From positions 107,652 to 171,651 of the forward strand of contig NZ_FOYH01000008.1 in NCBI RefSeq assembly GCF_900116015.1: DNA of 64,000 nucleotides. The letters run 5' to 3'. Position 1 is the stretch's first letter. Each line of letters opens with the position of its first letter. The position numbers and the translations under genes are program-made. This DNA is from Enterobacter sp. kpr-6 (lineage in GTDB: Bacteria > Pseudomonadota > Gammaproteobacteria > Enterobacterales > Enterobacteriaceae). Below, one piece after another: positions 46,221 through 58,437 of the stretch. The notes below the pieces were generated by a model that ran no database searches, was not told the DNA's origin, and was given only the letters and a program-made list of their open reading frames with translations.

Positions 46221-47573
46221 ATGACAAAGCATTATGATTATCTCGCCATCGGCGGCGGCAGCGGCGGTATCGCCTCTATTAATCGCGCGGCGATGTACGG
46301 CCAGAAGTGCGCCCTGATTGAAGCCAAAGAACTGGGCGGTACCTGCGTTAACGTCGGCTGCGTCCCGAAAAAGGTGATGTGGCATGCGGCGCAAATCGCC
46401 GAAGCGATTCATCTTTACGGCCCGGACTACGGTTTTGACACCACCGTTAACAAATTCGACTGGAGCAAGCTGGTCGCCAGCCGCACCGCCTACATCGACC
46501 GCATTCACACCTCGTACGAGAACGTGTTCAACAAGAATAACGTTGATGTGATCCGTGGCTTCGCCCGCTTTGTGGACGCAAAAACCGTGGAAGTGAACGG
46601 TGAGACGATCACCGCCGATCACATTCTGATCGCCACCGGCGGTCGTCCGAGCCGCCCGAGTATTCCTGGCGCGGAATATGGCATCAACTCCGACGGTTTC
46701 TTTGAGCTTTCAGCGCTGCCGAAGCGTGTAGCAGTGGTGGGCGCAGGCTACATCGCCGTGGAACTGGCAGGCGTGGTCAACGGCCTGGGAGCCGAAACGC
46801 ATCTGCTGGTGCGTCAACACGCGCCGCTGCGCACCTTTGACCCGATGCTCACCGAAACGCTGGTGGAAGCGATGGCAGCCGATGGCCCGACGCTTCACAC
46901 CCATGCGATACCGAAAAGCGTGGAAAAAAATGCTGACGGTAGCCTGTTGCTGACCCTGGAAGATGGTCGCAGCCTGACCGTGGATTGCCTGATCTGGGCG
47001 ATTGGCCGCGAGCCATCGAACGACAATTTCAACCTGGCAGTCACAGGAGTGAAAACCAATGAAAAAGGCTACATCGTCGTCGATAAATTCCAGAACACCA
47101 GCGTGGAAGGCATTTACGCGGTGGGTGATAACACCGGCGCGGTAGAACTCACCCCTGTCGCGGTCGCCGCAGGCCGTCGCCTCTCCGAGCGTCTGTTTAA
47201 CAACAAGCCGGATGAGCATCTGGATTACAGCAACATCCCTACCGTGGTCTTCAGCCATCCGCCAATCGGCACCGTGGGCCTGACCGAACCGCAGGCGCGC
47301 GAGCAGTATGGCGACGACGCAGTGAAAGTGTATAAATCGTCCTTCACCGCGATGTACACCGCCGTCACCTCCCATCGCCAGCCCTGCCGCATGAAGCTGG
47401 TCTGCATGGGTGAAGACGAAAAAATCGTCGGCATTCACGGCATCGGTTTTGGTATGGATGAGATCCTGCAAGGCTTCGCCGTGGCGCTGAAAATGGGCGC
47501 AACGAAAAAGGACTTTGATAACACCGTGGCGATCCACCCCACCGGCGCGGAAGAATTTGTCACCATGCGCTAA
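46221..47573 (+). CDS. gor: Gor, glutathione-disulfide reductase
   Basis: 450 residues. FAD motif [17 protein letters not shown]; redox pair [16 protein letters not shown] (C42 and C47); NADPH motif [15 protein letters not shown]-terminal catalytic HPTGAEEF. It reduces GSSG with NADPH. Its own terminator follows directly. Confidence 0.97.
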   Translation: MTKHYDYLAIGGGSGGIASINRAAMYGQKCALIEAKELGGTCVNVGCVPKKVMWHAAQIAEAIHLYGPDYGFDTTVNKFDWSKLVASRTAYIDRIHTSYENVFNKNNVDVIRGFARFVDAKTVEVNGETITADHILIATGGRPSRPSIPGAEYGINSDGFFELSALPKRVAVVGAGYIAVELAGVVNGLGAETHLLVRQHAPLRTFDPMLTETLVEAMAADGPTLHTHAIPKSVEKNADGSLLLTLEDGRSLTVDCLIWAIGREPSNDNFNLAVTGVKTNEKGYIVVDKFQNTSVEGIYAVGDNTGAVELTPVAVAAGRRLSERLFNNKPDEHLDYSNIPTVVFSHPPIGTVGLTEPQAREQYGDDAVKVYKSSFTAMYTAVTSHRQPCRMKLVCMGEDEKIVGIHGIGFGMDEILQGFAVALKMGATKKDFDNTVAIHPTGAEEFVTMR

Positions 47574-47581
47574 CGCTGAAA

Positions 47582-47607
47582 AACTGGCCGTAACAGGCCA
47601 GTTTTTT
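47582..47607 (+). terminator. Intrinsic terminator of gor
   Basis: AACTGGCC (47582-47589) and GGCCAGTT (47596-47603) with a 6-nt loop, then TTTT. The AAAAA before it would also allow leftward termination of the convergent gntR-type gene. Confidence 0.92.
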
Positions 47608-47621
47608 CTCCCCTGCACCGC

Positions 47622-48320
47622 TTAACGTCGAATAACGTGTTTCACGATGTATTTATTGGTGTTCTGATAAATATCTGACAAATCGACAATCTTGTTATCC
47701 TGCGAATAACTCACCGACTGCACGCGCAGTAATAAAGATCCCGCAGGCACCTGCAACAATTCCGCCTGTTCTTTCGTCGCCTGCACCGGGGTATAACTGC
47801 GGTGGCTTTCAAGAATGGTGATATTGCACTCCTTGCGAAAGTAATTGAATTTCGATTGCTCCATATTGCCGATGCTAAGCCAGGGGAAAGGCGCGACAGG
47901 GATATAACTGTTTTCAATCAGGATAGGAATGTCATCAATAATGCGAATGCGCCGGATGTAATAGACCTTCTCGCCAGGTTCTATTTTGAGCTGCTGCGCA
48001 ATGGCCAGCGGCGCATCAAGCATAGAGAATTCAATCACTTTGTTAACATAATTGGTGACGCCCACCACGTTCATCTGGTAGTTAAAACCGTCCAGTTCCC
48101 CGCCGTGATAGTTTATTTTACGCGCCACAAACGAACCGCTGCCGTGACGCTTAATGATGAGTTTTTCGCTCTCAAGCAGCGCCAGCGCTTTTCTCACCGT
48201 CATCACTGAAACCTGCAACTCCTGCGCCAGCGCCTTCTCGCTCGGGAGAATATCGCCGATCTCATACTCCTCACTGTTGATACGCACTTTTATCTGATCG
48301 GCAATGGTTTTATATATCAC
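47622..48320 (-). CDS. GntR/HutC-family regulator with UTRA domain
   Basis: 232 residues. N-terminal winged helix (about 1-66) with LPSEKALAQELQVSVMTVRKAL; C-terminal UTRA ligand domain (about 85-228). Divergent from the PTS gene, so it is the likely local regulator of the alpha-glucoside operon; the ligand would be a phosphorylated disaccharide or sugar phosphate. Starts ATG at 48320. No defined operator was identified in the 263-nt intergenic region. Confidence 0.88.
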   Translation of the reverse strand: MIYKTIADQIKVRINSEEYEIGDILPSEKALAQELQVSVMTVRKALALLESEKLIIKRHGSGSFVARKINYHGGELDGFNYQMNVVGVTNYVNKVIEFSMLDAPLAIAQQLKIEPGEKVYYIRRIRIIDDIPILIENSYIPVAPFPWLSIGNMEQSKFNYFRKECNITILESHRSYTPVQATKEQAELLQVPAGSLLLRVQSVSYSQDNKIVDLSDIYQNTNKYIVKHVIRR

Positions 48321-48465
48321 TTCTAGATCTCTCGCTGTCTGATTTGACGGTGAAGAATTATCTCAACTCGATGTAATTGCTATATTTTTTATCAACACCC
48401 CACGCATAATAGATAACTCATACATGAAGTTACGCAAATTTATATATTTCTTTGCACCGTGATTA

Positions 48466-48508
48466 TATGACTTATATCACAAATGCTCTCTTTTCGGGTC
48501 TGTATGAA
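48466..48508 (+). promoter_or_regulatory. CRP-dependent class II promoter of the alpha-glucoside PTS operon
   Basis: CRP-like site TATGA-CTTATA-TCACA at 48466-48481 (centre 48473.5) and a -10-like TATGAA at 48503-48508. A start near 48515 would place CRP at about -41, the class II position overlapping -35. Catabolite control fits a sugar PTS. By eye, one mismatch in the CRP half-site. Confidence 0.7.
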
Positions 48509-48583
48509 AATCCCCGCCACGTAAGATGATTCTAATGTTCAGGTTTTTCTGCAAGCAATCTGCAAGAAACGAGGGTGTGTCAG

Positions 48584-51462
<2,879 letters not shown>

Positions 51463-51478
51463 TTCCCCCGCCATAATG

Positions 51479-51508
51479 ACCCGGCAGCGTTGCGCCGCCG
51501 GGTATTTT
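51479..51508 (+). terminator. Intrinsic terminator of the PTS operon
   Basis: ACCCGGC (51479-51485) and GCCGGGT (51497-51503) form a 7-bp GC stem, followed by ATTTT. About 17 nt past the aglB stop. Confidence 0.8.
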
Positions 51509-51582
51509 CATAAGAACTTACTCAACTTTAATCCCTGAAAAGAGTACGCTTGCTTAATTAGCGTAATTAATAAGGGAAAAAA

Positions 51583-52008
51583 ATGACTCACCAATGGTTA
51601 AACGTTATCCATCTGATTGCAGGAATGGTCTGGCTGGGCGGTTTGTTACTGATGGCTGTCGTGGTGGTCGCCTGTTCATTGGGCAAAAATTCGGGCGATA
51701 ACGCCCTTATCGGCTACGTGCGCCGCTGGAGTCGCAGCGTCACCTCCCCGGCCATGCTGATCCTGTGGGCCTGCGGCATCGCCATGATCGTCAGCCACGG
51801 CGGAGGCATTCCCCTGTGGCTTATCATCAAAATTCTTGTGCTGATTTTCCTCTCCGGCCTGCACGGTATGCTCTCAGCCAGCTTGCGCAGACTGGCGGGT
51901 GGCGAGACTGCCAGAAGCAATCCGATGGTGCGTCACGCTCCCTATATCATTCTCGTGGCGGCCGCCCTTGTGGTTATTCTGGCGAAAATGGGTCATTTCT
52001 TAGGGTAA
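51583..52008 (+). CDS. CopD-family inner-membrane protein
   Basis: 141 residues with four TM helices (about 5-30, 48-68, 75-95, 117-137). His in TM1 (VIHLIAGMVWLGG) and the second-loop arrangement resemble the CopD/HemJ-like DUF2269 group, which may bind copper or haem; no function is proven. Good ribosome-binding site AAGGGAAAAAA before ATG. Monocistronic, with a shared terminator against the next gene. Confidence 0.7.
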   Translation: MTHQWLNVIHLIAGMVWLGGLLLMAVVVVACSLGKNSGDNALIGYVRRWSRSVTSPAMLILWACGIAMIVSHGGGIPLWLIIKILVLIFLSGLHGMLSASLRRLAGGETARSNPMVRHAPYIILVAAALVVILAKMGHFLG

Positions 52009-52018
52009 TTTGACTTAA

Positions 52019-52042
52019 AGAGCCGAAGTCTGCTTCGGCTCT
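52019..52042. terminator. Bidirectional terminator, CopD-like gene and serine hydrolase gene
   Basis: AGAGCCGAAG (52019-52028) and CTTCGGCTCT (52033-52042) form a perfect 10-bp stem with a 4-nt loop, then TATT. The right arm ends at the serine hydrolase stop codon. Confidence 0.8.
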
Positions 52043-53214
52043 TATTGCAGGCGGGTGAGCAGCGTATGCCCAATATAGTTGCTCCAGTTAAAACTGTTCT
52101 GTAGCACGACAACCGCATTCTTATTTTTCTTATCAAAGCCAATGTAACTGGAATAACCGCCGATATAGCCAACCTGATAGGTGATTTTGCTGTCATTAAT
52201 GCGATCGGTGACCCAGCCAAGGTTTGCCGCTTCCTGCGGGCGCTCAAAATAACTGACGGTGGCGTCCTGGAAGGTTTTATTCAGCCGGGAATTTGCCGTC
52301 GGGGTAAAGTGGGCGCGGGCATATTCAATCAAATCGCCTGCGCTGCTGTATAAGCTGGCAGCGGCCATCATATTGTTATTAAAAATCCAGTCCGGCGTTA
52401 ATTGCCCACGCGGAATGAGTTTCGGCTGATCGCCAGCATGTCCGAGCGCCCGCACGGGATAAGCGCGCAGCGTTGGCGCAATAAAACTGGTGTTTTGTAA
52501 ATGCAGCGGCTGAAAGAGATATCGCGTCGCCAGCGTTTCGACAGATTCGCCCGTTTTATATTTCAGAATATAGCCAATGAGGGCATAGCCGATATTGGAA
52601 TAGCGCGGCAGGCGTTCATCGGGTGCCGTAAAATCAGCCATCCAGTCCACGACACGATCGTTATCCAGCCCCTGATAAAAGTTTTCGCCGCTGGAAAAAT
52701 AGCGCACCACGTTTTCCATGGTGAGTAAATCCATCGGCTGCCGGGGCAGACCGGACGTATGTGTAACCAGATGAAGAAGCGTTATTTTTTGTGCGTCGGC
52801 GCTTAAGCGGGTGCCCGGAGGCAGCAACGTCACCAGCGTATCGTTCCAGTGCAGGCGACCTTCGTTAACCAGCGAGGCGACCACTTCAGCGGTAAACCCT
52901 TTACTCACCGACCCAAGAGCAAACAGCGTCTGCGGGGTAATCGGATAACGGTGGCGCTCATCCGTCACACCATACTGATAAAATTCTGCCGGGCCACCGT
53001 GACGGATCACCGCCACCACCATGCCGGTCACCGCTTTTTTTTGCTGGTAATTCTTAACGATAAGATCAATCGCAGGCTCGCGTCCGCTCTGGCTAAACTG
53101 GCTAATCTCTGCGGCAGGCATTGTCATTTGGGAGAGCGTACTATTACCGCAGCCGACTCCTGATGATGATATAATCAAGACGCAAAGTGCGCGCCTAATG
53201 GTATCAATGTCCAC
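52042..53214 (-). CDS. Serine hydrolase of the class C beta-lactamase / penicillin-binding fold
   Basis: 390 residues. Active-site SVSK (S102, K105) and YSN (Y205, N207) are canonical for family PF00144; the third motif is GG at 352-353 (YIGGYSS) instead of K/H-T-G. N-terminus has a hydrophobic stretch with a Cys at 22 (SGVGC), a weak lipobox. Likely a peptidoglycan or peptide hydrolase or an esterase rather than an AmpC resistance enzyme: length, third motif and context do not fit AmpC. GTG start with no good ribosome-binding site, so the true start is uncertain. Confidence 0.78.
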   Translation of the reverse strand: MDIDTIRRALCVLIISSSGVGCGNSTLSQMTMPAAEISQFSQSGREPAIDLIVKNYQQKKAVTGMVVAVIRHGGPAEFYQYGVTDERHRYPITPQTLFALGSVSKGFTAEVVASLVNEGRLHWNDTLVTLLPPGTRLSADAQKITLLHLVTHTSGLPRQPMDLLTMENVVRYFSSGENFYQGLDNDRVVDWMADFTAPDERLPRYSNIGYALIGYILKYKTGESVETLATRYLFQPLHLQNTSFIAPTLRAYPVRALGHAGDQPKLIPRGQLTPDWIFNNNMMAAASLYSSAGDLIEYARAHFTPTANSRLNKTFQDATVSYFERPQEAANLGWVTDRINDSKITYQVGYIGGYSSYIGFDKKNKNAVVVLQNSFNWSNYIGHTLLTRLQ

Positions 53215-53506
53215 GTTATTTTCTTATATGAGATGATTCGCAAGGCGTATAATTTGACAGGAATTGAGCTATTAATAAATCGTTGCAAAGTGAATGCTCT
53301 GAATTTCGTCATCGGGCCTTTTGCGGCTGTTTCCCACTTCCTGAAAAAATACAAAAAGTTATCTCAACGTCGCCTAAAACCAGACGCTGATAAGTGTGAT
53401 CCGCCGCACACTTTGCCCTTCAAACGGCGGTATGAATGACTAAGCTTAGTGAATTACCGGGCAATACCCGTCTCTTTTTATGACGCCATCCGGAGGCTGC
53501 ATCACA

Positions 53507-55156
53507 ATGTTCAACCAGAAACTAAAATTAGATGAATCAGTTGACTTCGTGATCGAAGAAGAAATCCGTTTTGAAAATGATCCTTATGAGCTAAAGCTCA
53601 AAGAGATGCTCGAAGCGGAACCAGAGCCGGAGATGATCGAGGGGCTTCCCGCCTCTGATGCACTCACGCCTGCCGATCGTTATCTGGAACTGTTTGAGCA
53701 CGTCCAGTCCACGCGCCTGTTTGTCGACAGTAAAACCTTTCCCGACTGTGCGCCCAAAATGGACCCGCTCGATATCCTGATTCGCTATCGCCGCATTAAG
53801 CGCCGCCAGGATTTTGATTTAGAAAAATTCGTGAAGGCGCATTTCTGGCTGCCTGAGCAGTACGGCAGCGAGTACGTTTCCGATCCTAAAAACTCGCTCA
53901 AAGATCACATTGACCAGCTCTGGCCGGTGCTGACACGCGAGCCGCAGGATCACATCCCCTGGTCTTCGCTGCTGGCCCTGCCGCAGGCGTACATCGTGCC
54001 GGGCGGACGCTTCAGCGAAACCTACTACTGGGACTCCTACTTCACCATGCTCGGCCTTGCCGAAAGTGGCCGTAACGACCTGCTGAAATGTATGGCCGAT
54101 AACTTCGCGTGGATGATCGAAAGGTACGGCCACATTCCTAACGGCAACCGTACCTATTACCTGAGCCGCTCGCAGCCGCCGGTGTTTGCGCTGATGGTCG
54201 AGCTGTTTGAGGAAGATGGCGTGCGCGGCGCGCGCCGCTATCACGAGCACCTGCTGATGGAGTACGCCTTCTGGATGGACGGCGCGGAATCGCTGGCGCT
54301 GAATCAGGCCTACCGCCATGCCGTGCGTATGCCGGACGGTTCTCTGCTCAACCGCTACTGGGATGACCGCGACACACCGCGCGATGAATCCTGGCTGGAA
54401 GACGTGGAAACCGCCCGTCACTCCTCGCGCCCTGCGGCGGAGGTTTATCGCGACCTGCGTGCGGGTGCGGCGTCGGGCTGGGACTATTCTTCCCGCTGGC
54501 TGCGCGATCCGCATCGCCTCGCCAGCATTCGCACCACCCAGTTTATCCCCATCGATTTGAACGCGTTTCTGTTCAAATTGGAAAGCACCATCGCCAATAT
54601 TTCCGGCCTGAAGGGTGACCGTGAAGGTGAAGCACTGTTCCGCCAGCGGGCGAGCGATCGCCGGGCGGCGGTCAACCGTTATCTGTGGGATGACGAGAAA
54701 GGCTGCTACCGTGACTACGACTGGCGGCGCGGCGAAATGGCGCTGTTTTCGGCGGCCAGTATTGTCCCGCTGTACGTGGGCATGGCGACGCATGAACAGG
54801 CCGATCGGCTGGCGCTGGCGGTGCAGGAGCGTCTGCTCACGCCCGGCGGCATCATGGCGACCGAGTATGAAACCGGCGAACAGTGGGACAAGCCGAACGG
54901 CTGGTCACCGATTCAGTGGATGGCGATTCAGGGCTTCAAACTCTATGGCAACGATACGCTTGGGGATGAAATCGCCCGAAGCTGGCTGCACACGGTGAAC
55001 CATTTTTATCAGCAGCACCACAAGCTGATTGAGAAGTACCACATTGCAGGCGGCACACCGCGTGAAGGGGGCGGGGGTGAATACCCGCTCCAGGACGGCT
55101 TCGGCTGGACAAACGGCGTGATACGGCGATTAATCGGGCTGTACGGCGAGCCGTAA
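53507..55156 (+). CDS. treF: TreF, cytoplasmic trehalase
   Basis: 549 residues from ATG 53507, identical length to E. coli TreF; no signal peptide. GH37 signatures [19 protein letters not shown] and [10 protein letters not shown] plus the glycine-rich [19 protein letters not shown] near the C-terminus. Hydrolyses trehalose to two glucoses, giving turnover of stress trehalose. The first 45 residues diverge most from E. coli. Confidence 0.97.
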   Translation: MFNQKLKLDESVDFVIEEEIRFENDPYELKLKEMLEAEPEPEMIEGLPASDALTPADRYLELFEHVQSTRLFVDSKTFPDCAPKMDPLDILIRYRRIKRRQDFDLEKFVKAHFWLPEQYGSEYVSDPKNSLKDHIDQLWPVLTREPQDHIPWSSLLALPQAYIVPGGRFSETYYWDSYFTMLGLAESGRNDLLKCMADNFAWMIERYGHIPNGNRTYYLSRSQPPVFALMVELFEEDGVRGARRYHEHLLMEYAFWMDGAESLALNQAYRHAVRMPDGSLLNRYWDDRDTPRDESWLEDVETARHSSRPAAEVYRDLRAGAASGWDYSSRWLRDPHRLASIRTTQFIPIDLNAFLFKLESTIANISGLKGDREGEALFRQRASDRRAAVNRYLWDDEKGCYRDYDWRRGEMALFSAASIVPLYVGMATHEQADRLALAVQERLLTPGGIMATEYETGEQWDKPNGWSPIQWMAIQGFKLYGNDTLGDEIARSWLHTVNHFYQQHHKLIEKYHIAGGTPREGGGGEYPLQDGFGWTNGVIRRLIGLYGEP

Positions 55157-55191
55157 CGAGCGCTGACTGGCCGGGTAGCGCCCCGGCCTGC

Positions 55192-56787
55192 CTAATCAAT
55201 CACCTCATAAATGGACGACTGAATAGTCGCCCATTTTTTATTAAACGCAGAGGGCGCGGCGGCGTTACGCTTTTGCGCTTGTTCGGCTTCGTATTGCTGG
55301 CGTTTTACCACCGCAGGCGTGGTACAAAACGCGCGCAGATAAGCCTTACGCTGCCCGGTGAGCGGCGCACCGTCCGCCATCGCATGCGTTAAGGTGTTGA
55401 TAAAACGGCGGCACGGTTTCAGTTCGCTCATTTGCAGCCGATAGCGCAGGAGCAGATCCAGCACGTCCTCATGGTTGGCCGCCATCGCCTCTTCGGTCCA
55501 GGAAAGTTTCCAGTCCATCCCGCCCTGCAAAAACCACGTCGCCACGCGGATGTCGTTGCGCCCGATAGCCGAGCGGAAATTACTTTCATCCCAGGTAATC
55601 CCCATCCGGGTCAGATTTTCGCGCGCCGAGGGTTTTTCGCGTACCGGGCCTTCCATTTCCACCTGCGGGGGCTGCACCTGCGCCACGGCCGGCGCGGAAC
55701 TGCCGCTGGTAAAAAGCCACAGACCGCCGCCGAACATCATCAGCACCATTACGCCCACCGCGCCCCAGAGCAGGCCTGACACCAGTTGTTCCTGCTCCTC
55801 GCGGCTACGCGGTGCGCGCAGCCCCTGACGCTCAATGTTATCGCGCACTTCAAAAATATCGCCCCCGGTCGCCTTCGCCTTCTTCTGCGCCCATTCCCAG
55901 AATCCGTGGAGCTCATCGACCCCTGCCGCCTGTAACGCCGCCGGGCTGGTCTTCGTGCGCCCCTCGTTAAAGGCGCGCTGCACCGCGTCGGTGATCTGCG
56001 GGAAATAGTTATCCAGCAGGCTGAGCTGAACAGGCGTCAGCGGGTGCTGAGAAGTCACGGTGTTACGGATCTGGCGAATATCATCGAGGAAAATTTGCAG
56101 GGTTTTGCGCGGCTCAACGAACAGCGTCAGCGCCGCCGGATCGTCAAACAGCCCGGCATAATGCTGAGAAAACTCTTTTTTATCGACCAGCAGCAGCGCC
56201 AGTTCGCTAAATAGCATGCCGCTTAACACGTCGTTGCGCTCGCCGAGTTTCAGCCAGCGACGTACGCGATCCACGCCAAACTGCGTTTTGAGATGGTTAC
56301 TCAGGCGCACGCTGTCCGGCCAGGCTTCGTAGACCAGTGAAGCGATCATCAGCTCAATCGCGCGAAGCTGCGCAAGCGCCCGCTGCTGCTGTGTGCCGCC
56401 GGGAAGCGCCAGTTCCGTGCTGTAGGTCAGTAGCGGCTGCTTTTGCCGGAGATGTTCCAGCGCGGTCATAAAACGCAGCGCGGTAATCAACTGATCTTCA
56501 CTCACATCCTGCCCGCTCTCATATTGCGGCACGCGCTGTTGCAGGTGGCGTAATTGCAGGGTGAACTGGGTTAACTCCGCGTCGTTGAGCTTAAGTCGGT
56601 GCGCAACCGCGCCCCAACCGCCGAGGCTCAGCCGGGCGTTATCAAGCTGTTCCAGAAACCAGCGCGGATCTTTGCCTTCGCTGACCCGCACCTCCAGAAG
56701 CGATAAGATTTCGACAGACGCCTGGCGAATAATGCCAATACACTGCTCGAACTGTTCACGTAATCTTTGCGCTGAATTGTGCATCAT
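55192..56787 (-). CDS. STY4199-family membrane protein with HEPN domain
   Basis: 531 residues. Cytoplasmic helical region (1-330) containing RNTVTSQH (R241-H248), an RX6H signature of HEPN nuclease-fold domains; one TM helix at about 335-361 (GLLWGAVGVMVLMMFGGGLWLF); then a C-terminal domain with ankyrin-like pairs (NFRSAIGRNDIRVATWFLQG, EEAMAANHEDVLDLLLRY). It corresponds to the group named after Salmonella STY4199; function unknown. Could be a stress- or phage-responsive RNase or merely structural. Convergent with treF. Confidence 0.8.
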   Translation of the reverse strand: MMHNSAQRLREQFEQCIGIIRQASVEILSLLEVRVSEGKDPRWFLEQLDNARLSLGGWGAVAHRLKLNDAELTQFTLQLRHLQQRVPQYESGQDVSEDQLITALRFMTALEHLRQKQPLLTYSTELALPGGTQQQRALAQLRAIELMIASLVYEAWPDSVRLSNHLKTQFGVDRVRRWLKLGERNDVLSGMLFSELALLLVDKKEFSQHYAGLFDDPAALTLFVEPRKTLQIFLDDIRQIRNTVTSQHPLTPVQLSLLDNYFPQITDAVQRAFNEGRTKTSPAALQAAGVDELHGFWEWAQKKAKATGGDIFEVRDNIERQGLRAPRSREEQEQLVSGLLWGAVGVMVLMMFGGGLWLFTSGSSAPAVAQVQPPQVEMEGPVREKPSARENLTRMGITWDESNFRSAIGRNDIRVATWFLQGGMDWKLSWTEEAMAANHEDVLDLLLRYRLQMSELKPCRRFINTLTHAMADGAPLTGQRKAYLRAFCTTPAVVKRQQYEAEQAQKRNAAAPSAFNKKWATIQSSIYEVID

Positions 56788-56924
56788 AATGTTCCTTTAA
56801 GTACAACCAGAAGACGAATATCACGACAACAAAATTTTATTTTTTCTTTTTATTCCGGGCACTTAAAGGATAGTCTGCTTTATGATGAAGTTCAGTGACC
56901 GTCGCAATAATACTGGAAGTGATT

Positions 56925-57452
56925 ATGATTGAACTGACCACCGACCGTCTTTACTGCCGCCAGATCCAGTCCACCGACTGGCCGTTTTTCCTGTCGCTTT
57001 ATGAACATACTGACATCATGCGCTACGTCTCCGACACGCGCTCCCACGCCGACATTCACGACGCGTTTGATAGCCGCTTACCTCTCTGGTCACCGGGAAG
57101 CCCGCACTGGCTCTGCCTGATGGTGTTCGATCGCGCAACTCAGCAACCGCTTGGCGTGACGGGCTATATCCACCGCGAAGACGATTGTGCAGAAGTGGGC
57201 TTTTTATTTATCCCCCAGGCTCATGGAAAAGGCATTGGCTACGAGTCGCTGCGTGCGGTCTGTGATTACGCCTTTCACGACGGCGGTATCCGGCGAATGA
57301 TTGCCACGGTCACAGCGGGGAACCACGCCTCAAAGCGGCTGCTGGAGAAAACGGGCTTTGTTCAGGAAGGGGAATTGCGCGAAGCGTTCTGGCTTAACGG
57401 GCAGTGGCAAAACGACTGGTTATTTGGCCTGTTGCGCCACGAATATCGCTGA
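56925..57452 (+). CDS. GNAT family N-acetyltransferase (RimJ/RimL-like)
   Basis: 175 residues from ATG 56925 with GGAAGT upstream. ELTTDRLYCRQI start and acetyl-CoA loop QAHGKGIGYESL near 95-106; C-terminal ASKRLLEKTGFVQEGELREAF is typical of the RimJ/RimL branch. Substrate unknown; the relatives acetylate protein N-termini or small amines. Monocistronic. Confidence 0.85.
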   Translation: MIELTTDRLYCRQIQSTDWPFFLSLYEHTDIMRYVSDTRSHADIHDAFDSRLPLWSPGSPHWLCLMVFDRATQQPLGVTGYIHREDDCAEVGFLFIPQAHGKGIGYESLRAVCDYAFHDGGIRRMIATVTAGNHASKRLLEKTGFVQEGELREAFWLNGQWQNDWLFGLLRHEYR

Positions 57453-57527
57453 TCCAGACGATTCACCCTGTGCAATGGCACACCTTATGCCAGGCTTACG
57501 TTATCTCACCGAGCGTAAGGAGTTAGT

Positions 57528-57929
57528 ATGCGGAAAATGATCCTCGCCGCCAGCCTGGCGGCATTATTTACTCTCCCGGCACTTGCCGATGAAAAACCCG
57601 GCCTGAACACTGAGGAGAAAGCGCCAACGCCTGCTCACAAACTTGATGACGGTTATCGCGGTATCGAAGATGCGCGCACCATGAACGTTAAGCAGGCAAA
57701 AGAGATGCATGACGGTGCCTCTATTTCGCTGCGCGGTAATTTGATTGAGAAGAAAGGCGAAGATATTTATACCTTCCGCGATAAATCAGGCCAGATGGAC
57801 GCTTATATCCCGATGGCGATATTTGACGGTAAAAATGTCACCCCGGATGAACTGGTCGGTATCAGCGGCTCGCTGGACGCGAAACAAAAACCGATGCGGA
57901 TAAAAGTCACGCATTTTCAGAAGCAGTAA
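57528..57929 (+). CDS. YgiW/YdeI-type periplasmic OB-fold stress protein
   Basis: 133 residues. Cleavable signal peptide (about 1-20, LPALA|DE), then the NirD/YgiW/YdeI (BOF, DUF388) domain: DGASISLRGNLIEKKGEDIYTFRDKSG. Relatives confer resistance to cationic peptides, hydrogen peroxide or cadmium and interact with OmpD/NmpC in Salmonella; the exact orthologue is not clear, so no symbol is given. GGAGT ribosome-binding site. Own terminator 24 nt downstream. Confidence 0.85.
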   Translation: MRKMILAASLAALFTLPALADEKPGLNTEEKAPTPAHKLDDGYRGIEDARTMNVKQAKEMHDGASISLRGNLIEKKGEDIYTFRDKSGQMDAYIPMAIFDGKNVTPDELVGISGSLDAKQKPMRIKVTHFQKQ

Positions 57930-57952
57930 ATAAATGTGGCCTAGCCCTAATG

Positions 57953-57984
57953 CCAGTCAGTTAAGCAACTGACTGGCTTTTTTA
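57953..57984 (+). terminator. Intrinsic terminator of the YgiW/YdeI-type gene
   Basis: CCAGTCAGTT (57953-57962), 4-nt loop AAGC, AACTGACTGG (57967-57976), then CTTTTTTTATT. Strong canonical terminator. Confidence 0.94.
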
Positions 57985-58218
57985 TTCACACTGTATCAAT
58001 TGCGGTATTCGACCTGATGCTGCTCTCTGAAATGTCATTAGAGCAGACGCATCATTAGACCACAGGATACTGAGAAGCGCAGCTGATTCGGCCAGTAGAC
58101 GTTTCAGCGCACCTGCCATCTTTATCATCTGATACCGCACCAGATTGTAACGTCTGCGTACGTTCAGGATGACCATCGCCCGGACAAAAGGGAAACTGTG
58201 GGGAAATAACCAGAATAG
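57985..58218. other. Probable island edge with no assignable gene
   Basis: A 64-codon minus-strand frame (start 58176, MVILNVRRRYNLVRYQMIKM) spans most of this stretch but has no ribosome-binding site or recognisable relative. It looks like a remnant of something larger or chance. No transfer RNA, direct repeat or integrase was recognised. It sits between the terminator and the recombinase scrap. Confidence 0.4.
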
Positions 58219-58437
58219 TCTAATAAACAGCCAAAAGAGCTTTGTAGAATGTACAGAAGCGGTGGGTATACCATAAGAGATCTGGCCGAACTATTTTCAG
58301 TTTCGCGCCTCACTGTCTACCAATGCTATCTTGTGGGGAAAAATGAAAAATTGGATCTAATGAAAATAAACAAGGAGCGGTTATGTATAACAATGAAGTC
58401 ATCAATTACCTACAGGCCAACAGGATTCTCGCATTAA
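58219..58437 (+). pseudogene. Remnant of a serine recombinase/resolvase C-terminal HTH
   Basis: The only similarity seen is CRMYRSGGYTIRDLAELFSVSRLTVYQCY (58243-58329, read in parts), which fits the C-terminal helix-turn-helix of Hin/resolvase-type serine recombinases. A TAG at 58216 closes the frame upstream, so the catalytic domain is missing. Its reading frame overlaps the start of the following gene. Interpreted as a scrap left by a mobile element that delivered the next two genes; it could instead be a chance helix-turn-helix. Confidence 0.5.

Noticed and set aside
52042..53214. Chromosomal AmpC resistance gene
   Set aside because: Serine motif fits the fold, but the third motif, length and lack of an adjacent ampR argue against AmpC.
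53233..53439. 68-codon frame between the serine hydrolase and treF genes
   Set aside because: No ribosome-binding site or family resemblance; sits where the treF promoter should lie.
53819..54793. 324-codon minus-strand frame inside treF
   Set aside because: Shadow of treF with Arg/His-rich sequence and no signal for translation.
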